In this document: in pieces, positions 28,616-34,966 of the stretch
Position numbering within the stretch: the stretch's first letter is position 1
How the letters are laid out: every line of letters starts with the position of its first letter
Origin: Serinibacter salmoneus
Lineage (GTDB): Bacteria > Actinomycetota > Actinomycetes > Actinomycetales > Beutenbergiaceae
Direction of reading: 5' to 3'
NCBI RefSeq assembly: GCF_002563925.1
Contig: NZ_PDJD01000001.1
Location: forward strand, 2,176,973-2,240,972
DNA: 64,000 nt
Notes under the pieces: model-generated
What the model was told of the DNA's origin: nothing
Database searches by the model: none
The model's input: the letters and a program-made list of their open reading frames with translations, nothing else
Made by a program: the position numbers and the translations under genes

Positions 28616-30133
28616 TCACCTCCGGATCCGCGGGTCGAGGAACGCGTAGGCGATGTCGGCCACCATGTTCATGACGATGGCAGCGATACCGACCACCAGG
28701 AAGAACGCCATCACGGGTGCCGGATCCACGTCCCGCACTCCCGAGATGAACAACTCGCCCATGCCCTTCCAGCCGAACACCGTCTCGGTGATGACCGCGC
28801 CGCCGATGAGCCCGGCGAAGTCGAACGCCACGATCGTGGTGATGGGGATGAGGGCGTTGCGGAAGGCGTGCTTGACGATGACGACGCGCTCGGAGAGCCC
28901 CTTGCTGCGGGCGGTGCGCACGTAGTCCTGGCTCATCGTCTCCAACATGGAGCCACGGGTGTAACGCGAGTAGCTCGCCACCGAGATCAGCGTCAGCAGG
29001 ATCGTGGGCAGCAGCAGCTGCGTGCTGACGTCGAGCAGGTTCTCCCAGAAGTCCCCGGTGAAGTTCGGGGTGCTGGAGCCGATGGTGGAGATCGGTCGCG
29101 GCTTGAGCTGCAGGAAGTCGGCCCAGGCGTAGACCATGCGGTCCAGCGCCACCAGCATCGACATGATCACGGCCATGACAGCGGACAGCCCCATCGCGGC
29201 GCGACGGGAGTCCCCGCCCCAGAAGTACCCGGATACGAGGCCGACGGCGATCGCCACGAGCAGCAGCACGAACAGGATCGGCCAGCTCGGGTCGGCCAGC
29301 AGGCCACCCACCGCATAGTAGGCGATCACGCCGGCGCCCACGGTGGTGAGCACCGAGTACAGCACCCGGCGGTTGCGCAGCCCGGTGAAGATCGCGGTCA
29401 GACCGACCGCGCCACCCAGGGAGGTGAGCAAGACGACCCCGATGCCCATCGCGGGCTGACGCCACCACCCCACGGCCGTGAAGTACATCAGCGCGGACAC
29501 CACGAACACCAGCGTGATCCCGGCGGTGAGTGCCCGGCGGCGCCAGCCACCCCCGAGCACCGAGGAGAGGATGACCGCCAGCACCACACCCGCGATGACG
29601 GATTGCAGCAGCGTGATCTGTGGATCGGCTATCCAGTCGTTGAACCGGATGGCGCCGAACTCCTTCAGCAGCACGGCCGCCCAGAAGACCGGGAGGGAGA
29701 AGAACAGGAAGGTCAGGAAGGTGACGACGTAGTCGAATCCCGAGTACTGCCGGATCGCGGTGATGATACCCACGATGATGCCGATGACGATCGCGAGCAG
29801 CGTCGCGAGGGTCACCAACCGCAGGGTGCTGCTGGCGGCGTTCGCCACGAGGCTGGAAACGTCCACACCATTGCGGCTCGTCCCGAAGTCGCAGGCACCG
29901 ACCACGCAGCCGGAGACGCCTCGCAGCCACTCCCAGTAGCGCTGGTACCAGGGCTGGTCCAGCCCCATGTAGGAGATGCGACGCTCGATGAGTTCGTCGC
30001 GGTTGTCCGCGTTCGATTCGCGGAGATCGGCCAGCGGATCGCCCGAGTTGATGGTCAGGACGAACATCAACAGCGATCCGACCAGCAGCACGAGGAAGGA
30101 GATCCCCATGCGCTTGAGAATGAACTTGGTCAC
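28616..30133 (-). CDS. dppB: ABC importer permease, DppB type with inserted membrane segments
   Basis: A 505-residue permease, much longer than the usual 305-340 for DppB. The N-terminus (FILKRMGISFLVLLVGSLLMF), the middle NAASSTLRLVTLATLLAIVIG, and the C-terminal EAA-type loop (SQDYVRTARSKGLSERVVIV) followed by DFAGLIGGAVITETVFGWKG are typical. Between about residues 185 and 345 there are about five additional hydrophobic segments separated by short loops (GGWRRRALT, FTGLRNRR, GGDSRRAA). Such long forms occur in several actinobacteria; the role of the insert is unknown. GTG start at 30133. It is 212 bases from dppA, with two hairpins between. Confidence 0.9.
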   Translation of the reverse strand: MTKFILKRMGISFLVLLVGSLLMFVLTINSGDPLADLRESNADNRDELIERRISYMGLDQPWYQRYWEWLRGVSGCVVGACDFGTSRNGVDVSSLVANAASSTLRLVTLATLLAIVIGIIVGIITAIRQYSGFDYVVTFLTFLFFSLPVFWAAVLLKEFGAIRFNDWIADPQITLLQSVIAGVVLAVILSSVLGGGWRRRALTAGITLVFVVSALMYFTAVGWWRQPAMGIGVVLLTSLGGAVGLTAIFTGLRNRRVLYSVLTTVGAGVIAYYAVGGLLADPSWPILFVLLLVAIAVGLVSGYFWGGDSRRAAMGLSAVMAVIMSMLVALDRMVYAWADFLQLKPRPISTIGSSTPNFTGDFWENLLDVSTQLLLPTILLTLISVASYSRYTRGSMLETMSQDYVRTARSKGLSERVVIVKHAFRNALIPITTIVAFDFAGLIGGAVITETVFGWKGMGELFISGVRDVDPAPVMAFFLVVGIAAIVMNMVADIAYAFLDPRIRR

Positions 30134-30263
30134 GGTGTGTGGGCCCTTCGGTGGAGGCTCGGGACGCCGCCACGGCGTTCGCTCACTCTAGCGGGCACCG
30201 ACCGCCGCATGGTGGGGCGACATTCGAGGTGCTGGCGACGGGAGCGAGGCGTCGCGAGACGCG

Positions 30264-30301
30264 GCGATGGGGCAAGAGCCCGGAGGCCCTTGCCCCATCG
30301 C
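30264..30301 (-). terminator. Hairpin between dppA and dppB
   Basis: A perfect 13-bp stem (GCGATGGGGCAAG against CTTGCCCCATCGC; arms 30264-30276 and 30289-30301), with a few more pairs inside, lies 45 bases after the dppA stop. No T-run. It is probably a partial terminator or 3'-stabilising stem-loop that keeps binding-protein mRNA in excess over the permease message. Confidence 0.65.
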
Positions 30302-30326
30302 GTGATCCGTGCCTATCTGGCTGGCG

Positions 30327-30351
30327 GACTGAGGGAGGAACTACCTCAGTC
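30327..30351 (-). terminator. Hairpin overlapping the dppA stop codon
   Basis: An 8-bp stem (GACTGAGG/CCTCAGTC, arms 30327-30334 and 30344-30351) with a nine-base loop includes the dppA stop codon in its upstream arm. It is directly followed by the stronger 30264-30301 hairpin. Confidence 0.45.
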
Positions 30352-32178
30352 GGCGCGGACCCACTGCTCGGCGTTCCACGCGACCGTCGACTGGGTCGAG
30401 GTGGCGCGGACGTTGCTCAGCGAGGAGTCGTACGCGACGACGCCCGGGTGAGCGAACAGCGGGATGCCGAACAGGGTGTCCCAGAGCGTCTTCTCGATGA
30501 TGACGAGCTGCTCCTCCTGCTCACCGGTGTCCAGCGTGGTGGTCAGCGTGTCCCAGGCGGCGTCCACGGTCTCGTTGGAGTAGCCACCGTAGTTCTGGCC
30601 ACGGTCGGTGCCGTAGATGTTCTGACCCGAGGTGATCTGGCCGGAACCGGCCCACGCGAACAGCGCGACCTCGTAGTCACCGTTGGGCAGGTCGTCCGAG
30701 AAGAACTCACCGGAGCCGCTGTCCTGCACGTCGAAGCCGGCCTGGTCGCAGGAGTCCTTGATCAGGGCGACCTCTTCGGTACGGCGCTGGTTCGGGGCGT
30801 TGTAGCCCACGCGGATGGTGACCGGGGTCTCGACGCCGGCCTCCTCGATCTTGGCCATCGCGCCCTCGATGTCGACCTGGTCGTACCGGCCGTCGTAGGA
30901 CTGCGAGACGATCGACTCGTAGTTCGGCTGGAACGGGAAGACCTCGCGGGCGTTCATGACCTGCGCCTCGGGGTTGATCGGGGCGATCAGGTTGTCCACG
31001 ATCAGCTGACGCGGCACGCACATCGCGAACGCCTCACGCAGCTCCAGGCTGTCGGCGAACGCGGAGGTGTCGCCGAAGTTGAAGTCGAGGTGCTCCCAGG
31101 TCAGGGTGTCGTTGGTCTGCAGCGCCACGGAGTCGCCCATGGCCTCGATCTGCGTCAGGGTGTCGACGGTGGCCTGCGGCTCGATGACGTTGAGGTCACC
31201 GTTCTGCAGCGCCTGCGCCTGCGTCTCGGCCGCCGCGAAGCGGTAGACGAGCGTGCTGCTCGCGGGCGGGGTGCCCCACCACTCGGGGTTCGGCTCCAGC
31301 GTGATGGACTGACCGGCCTCCCAGGAGGCGAGCTGGTACGGACCAGAGGAGAGCGCGATGTCGGAGGACGGCAGCTCACCCGGGGTCGGCGAGAGCCAGC
31401 CCTCGTTGTAGAAGTCCGCGATCGGCTGCAGCGCCTCGACGTCGCCGTCCTGGATGGCAGCCGTCATGTCCTCGAGGGAGACGCCGGCCTGCTCCGCGGC
31501 CACGTGGGCCGGGAACTGCATCATCGTGGCGAGCATGTAGTCCGGGTACGGGTCGGAGTAGACCAGCGTGAAGGACTTGCCGCCGGCCTCGCCCTGCGGA
31601 CCGTCCGGGGTGCGGTCCCCCAGGTCGGTGCCACCGACGTAGTTGAACAGGGGCACCTCACCCTCGTCACCCTCGACCGTGAACGCCTGGGTGGCCCAGG
31701 AGAACAGCGCGTCCTCGTAGGTGATCGGCGTGCCGTCGGACCACACCGCGTCGTCCGCGATGGTGTACTCGACCGTCATCGGGTCCTCGGAGACGAGCTC
31801 GATGTTGCCGAACTCCTCGTTCACGTAGATCGTGCCGTCGGTCCCGTAGTAGTAGAAGCTGCTCTGGAAGCGGTCGTTCACCACGGAGTTGTAGGTGGAG
31901 TAGGTCTCCGGCGTGTTGCCGTTGTACCCGAGCCACTCGTCCTCACCGAGGGAGAAGGAGACCGTGTCGTCCTTCGTCGTGATGTCGCCGAGGTCCTCCT
32001 TGTCGGTGCCCTCGTACATCACCTCCTCGCCGGAGCCGGTCTCGTCGGTCTCCTCCGAGGTCTCGTCCGTCGCAGCGTCCGTCGCCTCGTCGTCCGACGA
32101 GCCGCTCGTGCAGGCGCTGAGGACGAGTGCGGTGGCCGCCATCACGGCGACGCCCCCCGTCATCTTGCGGATCTTCAA
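30346..32178 (-). CDS. dppA: Peptide/nickel-type ABC importer substrate-binding lipoprotein
   Basis: A 610-residue family 5 extracellular solute-binding protein. The signal peptide ends in a lipobox LSAC with the lipidated Cys at residue 23. It is followed by an acidic Ser/Thr/Asp/Glu-rich linker of about 35 residues and then the binding domain. Family features include VNDRFQSSFYYYG, TIADDAVWSDGTPITYEDALFSW and ELREAFAMCVPRQLIVDNL. It is the first gene of the importer operon and is likely anchored outside the membrane to deliver peptides or other ligands to DppBC. Ligand is unknown. The acidic linker differs from neighbouring proteins and probably spans the cell wall. Confidence 0.93.
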   Translation of the reverse strand: MKIRKMTGGVAVMAATALVLSACTSGSSDDEATDAATDETSEETDETGSGEEVMYEGTDKEDLGDITTKDDTVSFSLGEDEWLGYNGNTPETYSTYNSVVNDRFQSSFYYYGTDGTIYVNEEFGNIELVSEDPMTVEYTIADDAVWSDGTPITYEDALFSWATQAFTVEGDEGEVPLFNYVGGTDLGDRTPDGPQGEAGGKSFTLVYSDPYPDYMLATMMQFPAHVAAEQAGVSLEDMTAAIQDGDVEALQPIADFYNEGWLSPTPGELPSSDIALSSGPYQLASWEAGQSITLEPNPEWWGTPPASSTLVYRFAAAETQAQALQNGDLNVIEPQATVDTLTQIEAMGDSVALQTNDTLTWEHLDFNFGDTSAFADSLELREAFAMCVPRQLIVDNLIAPINPEAQVMNAREVFPFQPNYESIVSQSYDGRYDQVDIEGAMAKIEEAGVETPVTIRVGYNAPNQRRTEEVALIKDSCDQAGFDVQDSGSGEFFSDDLPNGDYEVALFAWAGSGQITSGQNIYGTDRGQNYGGYSNETVDAAWDTLTTTLDTGEQEEQLVIIEKTLWDTLFGIPLFAHPGVVAYDSSLSNVRATSTQSTVAWNAEQWVRAD

Positions 32179-32302
32179 TGTTCCTCCATGTGGATCGGCA
32201 TCCGTGGCACCAGGACCAGCCCCAATGGGTGGTGGCGGACTGGCTCCGGACCGGCTGCCTGGTCGGCCCCCGGGACGGCACCACGAACACGTAGGTGGAG
32301 TC

Positions 32303-32326
32303 AGAATAGGCAGCCTCAGGTGAGGC
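32303..32326 (-). promoter_or_regulatory. Candidate dppA promoter with palindromic operator
   Basis: On the leftward strand a TATTCT -10 box (32303-32308) is followed upstream by the palindrome GCCTCA-GG-TGAGGC (32313-32326), which would lie in the -10/-35 spacer. The dppA start is 125 bases downstream, leaving a long leader. A second palindrome (GGCATC...GATGCC, 32352-32374) lies further upstream. The binding factor is unknown. Confidence 0.4.
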
Positions 32327-32421
32327 GCAGGTCACACAGCCGCGAATCCGGGGCATCGTTACGGAATTGATGCCGTTCCCGCGAGAGCGTGACCGCGGCG
32401 AAACACGGCCGTTACACGACC

Positions 32422-33498
32422 TCAGGCGCGCTCGTCCTGGCGCTCGTCCTGGCGCTCGTCCGCGAGGCGGGAGTCGACCAGCTCGGCGATCACGGCCTCC
32501 TCGGCGGCGCCGTCGAGCACCCCCTCCAGCGTGGGGTCACCGCCGGCCGGGACGCGCGGCTCGGCGAGCTTGACCAACACGACACCCACGAGCACCAGTG
32601 CGGCGCCCATGAGCTGGACCGGCCCCATCGCCTGGCCGAGGAGCACCCAGGCGATGCCCCCGGCGGCGACGACCTCGAGCAGCCCCACGAAGGAGGCAAG
32701 CCGGGAACCGAGCCTGCGGGCCGCGGCGATCCCGGCCACGTAGGACAGCGCCGCGGTGACCACGCCGAGGATCGCGAGCGCGAGCCACCACGGCATGGCG
32801 AACGGCACGAACTGCACCTCACCGGTGGCGAACCCCATCGGCAGGATGCCGACGAGGGCCGCCAGGCCCAGCAGCACCGCCGCCAGGCCGAGCCCGCCCG
32901 CGGCCAGGGTGATGGGTGGCAGCGTCATGCGATCGTCACCGGAGATGATGAAGTACCCGGCCGCGCCCGTAGCCGCACCCAGCGCCCACGCGACGCCGGT
33001 GAGGTTCACCGAGACACCGCTGGTCAGCCCCACGAGCATCGCCAGGCCCGCCATGGCCACGAGCGCGCCCGCGAACGTGAGCGGGGTGGGCTTGCGGCCG
33101 TGCACCCATAGCCACAGGACCACGATGAGCGGCGCGAGGTACTCGATGAGCATCGCCGCGGACACATCGATGTACTGCACCGCCATGAAGTAGCACAGCT
33201 GCGCGCCGACGATCGCCAGCACGGAGAAGGCGACCAGGGCGCCGGCATTCTGCCGCAGCAGGTGCCACCGCCCGTGCAGCGCGCGCAGGCCAGGGATCAG
33301 CAGGACGAGCGCAGCGATCGTGACGCGCACCAGGGTGGCGCTACCGGCGGTCCACCCGAGGTCCATCAGGCCTCGGCCGATCGAGCCGGAGGCGCCGAAC
33401 GCCGCCGCGGAGAGCAGGGCGAGACCGAGTCCGGCGGCCAGGGTACGGCTGGGGTTCACGCCCCCTCGGGCGGGTGCGTCATGAGTCAACTGCGTCAT
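32422..33498 (-). CDS. EamA/DMT family transporter
   Basis: A 358-residue drug/metabolite-superfamily permease with ten predicted transmembrane helices in two EamA repeats (the first helix begins near residue 20; the second repeat begins near LTGVAWALGAATGAAGYFII). Such carriers usually export amino acids or small metabolites. The C-terminal cytoplasmic tail is acidic and ends in a DERQDERQDERA repeat encoded by tandem 12-bp units. Start: the ATG at 33498 fits the family; upstream frame is only the shadow of the divergent CGNR gene. The 39-base divergent spacer suggests control by that regulator. Confidence 0.88.
   Translation of the reverse strand: MTQLTHDAPARGGVNPSRTLAAGLGLALLSAAAFGASGSIGRGLMDLGWTAGSATLVRVTIAALVLLIPGLRALHGRWHLLRQNAGALVAFSVLAIVGAQLCYFMAVQYIDVSAAMLIEYLAPLIVVLWLWVHGRKPTPLTFAGALVAMAGLAMLVGLTSGVSVNLTGVAWALGAATGAAGYFIISGDDRMTLPPITLAAGGLGLAAVLLGLAALVGILPMGFATGEVQFVPFAMPWWLALAILGVVTAALSYVAGIAAARRLGSRLASFVGLLEVVAAGGIAWVLLGQAMGPVQLMGAALVLVGVVLVKLAEPRVPAGGDPTLEGVLDGAAEEAVIAELVDSRLADERQDERQDERA
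32428..32463 (-). repeat. Tandem 12-bp repeat at the 3' end of the EamA gene
   Basis: Three in-frame 12-bp units (32428-32439, 32440-32451, 32452-32463; the last differs at two bases) read GCGCTCGTCCTG on the plus strand and encode D-E-R-Q repeats at the C-terminus. Copy number can probably change by slippage without a frameshift. Confidence 0.8.
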
Positions 33499-33557
33499 GA
33501 CACCTGACGCTACGCCCCCGCCTGGTAAGGTGTCAAAATGGTTTTCGCTCATGACAC
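33479..33557. promoter_or_regulatory. TCATGACAC repeats in the EamA/CGNR divergent region
   Basis: TCATGACAC occurs at 33495-33503 and 33549-33557, TCATGA at 33479-33484, and the inverse half-site GTGTCA at 33530-33535. Sites cover both start codons. For the rightward gene a TAAGGT -10 box (33525-33530) is seven bases before the ATG, implying a leaderless mRNA. This fits an autoregulated divergent pair. Confidence 0.45.
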
Positions 33558-34065
33558 GCAGGAGGCGCTGGAGTCCGGCGTCTTCCTGGCGAACTCCGAG
33601 TTGGAGCCGGACACCCTCACCTCGATGGCGGAGCTCGAGGCGTTCTTCGACGACTTCGGCTACACCGGCGATCGGCCCGGCCCCAGCGACCTGGAGCCGG
33701 TGCGCGCGATCCGCACGCGACTGCGGCAGATGTTCACGGCCACCCGGGACGGCGCCGTCCCCCTGATCAACGACGTCCTCGCCGAGTTCCACGCCATGCC
33801 CCAGGTGGTGCGCCACGGCGAGGTGGACTGGCACGTCCACGCCACCACGGATGACCGCCCGTTGCACGAGCGCATCCTGGTGGAGACCGCGATGGGCATG
33901 ATCGACGTGATCCGCGGCGACGAGATGAGCCGCTTCAGCCGCTGCGCCATGGAGGACTGCGAGGGTGTGGTCCTGGACTTCTCCCGCAACCGGTCCCGCA
34001 AGTACTGCACCACCACCTGCACCAACCGCGCGGCGCAGGCCGCGTTCCGCGCCCGCCAGGCCTGA
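33538..34065 (+). CDS. CGNR zinc-finger regulator (ABATE domain)
   Basis: A 175-residue protein with an N-terminal ABATE domain (begins FLANSELEPDTL; putative stress- or ligand-sensing) and a C-terminal CGNR-type zinc finger. The four cysteines are C136, C141, C157 and C161 (C-x4-C-x15-C-x3-C), and the family CGNR is CTNR here. CGNR proteins are thought to be DNA-binding transcription regulators. It starts 39 bases from the divergent EamA transporter, so that gene is the likely target. The ATG is preceded by a leaderless-type promoter and no ribosome site. Confidence 0.85.
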   Translation: MVFAHDTQEALESGVFLANSELEPDTLTSMAELEAFFDDFGYTGDRPGPSDLEPVRAIRTRLRQMFTATRDGAVPLINDVLAEFHAMPQVVRHGEVDWHVHATTDDRPLHERILVETAMGMIDVIRGDEMSRFSRCAMEDCEGVVLDFSRNRSRKYCTTTCTNRAAQAAFRARQA

Positions 34066-34074
34066 GGCTGCGCG

Positions 34075-34242
34075 CCCGCCGACCGTGCGGTTGTGCACCC
34101 CCACCCCCGCCGAGCGTGCCATTACGCTGACCTGCGGCGCTCAAACCCTGCGCAACACATCGCTCGGCGCACCCTGCGCCCCGCAGCACCGCCGAGCGTG
34201 CGGTTGTGCATGCCACCTCCCCGCCGAGCGTGCCCTTACGCA
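34075..34242. repeat. Four direct copies of a CCGCCGAGCGTGC motif
   Basis: Copies lie at 34076-34097, 34106-34127, 34189-34210 and 34220-34242. All share CCGCCGA(G/C)CGTGC. The first and third continue GGTTGTGCA; the second and fourth continue CATTACGC or CCTTACGCA, so two subtypes alternate with a spacing of about 8-10 bases inside each pair. An inverted core CGCTCGGCG sits at 34161-34169 between the pairs. This is too irregular for CRISPR; a REP-like element or a protein-binding array is more likely. Confidence 0.8.
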
Positions 34243-34384
34243 TCGGCGCCGCCGTCACCCTCGCTCCTGGCGGTGCCGCCCACGCAGAGGGCGGTGCATT
34301 CCACCGGGAGGCAAGCGGTTCCCCGCATCGCCGCAGGTCAAGTGCGTACACCCGGCTGGAGGAATCGGGCGCCGCGACCCGGTC

Positions 34385-34422
34385 CACCGCCCGTAGCGAG
34401 GGGTGCACCGCCCGTAGCGAGG
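34385..34422. repeat. 17-bp tandem duplication upstream of the ArfB-like gene
   Basis: CACCGCCCGTAGCGAGG occurs at 34385-34401 and 34406-34422, a 21-base period. The second copy ends 46 bases before the GTG start. Confidence 0.7.
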
Positions 34423-34467
34423 CCTGGCCACGACACCCGGGTCGACGTCGGCGCGCACACTGGATGG

Positions 34468-34908
34468 GTGGACGAGGTGATCGTGGCGGCGGGTCCGGGG
34501 ATCCCGGACGGCCTGCGCATCCCCGCCGCCGAGCTCACCGAGCAGTTCTCCCGCTCCCCCGGCCCCGGTGGTCAGTCCGTCAATACCACCGACTCCCGGG
34601 TGCAACTACGTTTCGATCTGGGCACGACGGCGTCGCTCACCGAGGCGCAGCGCAGCCGAGCGCTGGAGCGCCTTGCGCCCCGACTCGTGGGCACCGAACT
34701 GGTCATCGAGGCCTCCGAGCACCGCTCACAGTGGCGCAATCGGGCCGCGGCGCGGCAGCGCCTGGCCGAACTCCTGCGCGAATCGCTCATCCCGCAGCCA
34801 CAACGCCGCGCCACCAAGCCCACCCGAGGTTCCCAGCGCCGTCGACTCGCGGCGAAGACCCAGCGCTCCCAGCTCAAGCAGACCCGACGCCGACCCGGCC
34901 CCGAGTAG
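34468..34908 (+). CDS. arfB: ArfB/YaeJ-like peptidyl-tRNA hydrolase (ribosome rescue)
   Basis: A 146-residue class I release-factor-like protein without codon-recognition domain. It is expected to enter stalled ribosomes and hydrolyse peptidyl-tRNA. The catalytic GGQ is at residues 34-36 within SRSPGPGGQSVNTTDSRVQL. The C-terminus is a strongly basic tail (KPTRGSQRRRLAAKTQRSQ) of the type that sits in the mRNA entry channel. Length matches E. coli ArfB (about 140). The GTG at 34468 was chosen because it leaves a normal N-terminus; an in-frame GTG at 34477 is the alternative. Longer frames run into the repeat island. Confidence 0.88.
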   Translation: MDEVIVAAGPGIPDGLRIPAAELTEQFSRSPGPGGQSVNTTDSRVQLRFDLGTTASLTEAQRSRALERLAPRLVGTELVIEASEHRSQWRNRAAARQRLAELLRESLIPQPQRRATKPTRGSQRRRLAAKTQRSQLKQTRRRPGPE

Positions 34909-34913
34909 CGCCT

Positions 34914-34948
34914 ACCCCGGCAGCGGGGTGCCCTGGTGGAAGACCAGG
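34914..34948. terminator. Two hairpins between convergent arfB and the ThDP enzyme gene
   Basis: ACCCCG-gcag-CGGGGT (34914-34929) is followed by CCTGGT-ggaag-ACCAGG (34932-34948) in a 58-base convergent gap. No T-runs. They are likely bidirectional termination signals. Confidence 0.5.
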
Positions 34949-34966
34949 CGCCCGCCGCCGTGTGCG

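Larger units (their letters stand above)
34066..34467. other. 402-base intergenic region containing repeats, no gene seen
   Basis: No frame here has coding character in keeping with its neighbours. The left half holds four direct copies of a 22-bp motif plus an inverted core, and the right half a 17-bp duplication with a 21-base period. The last bases before the ArfB-like GTG carry a possible -10 (CACACT, 34455-34460). Confidence 0.6.

Noticed and set aside
30139-32370. 743-codon plus-strand frame opposite dppA
   Set aside because: The minus strand encodes a lipoprotein with lipobox and family 5 motifs; the plus frame has no recognisable sequence.
34075-34242. Possible CRISPR array
   Set aside because: Only four short copies in two subtypes, unequal spacing, spacers of about 8-60 bases, no cas genes.
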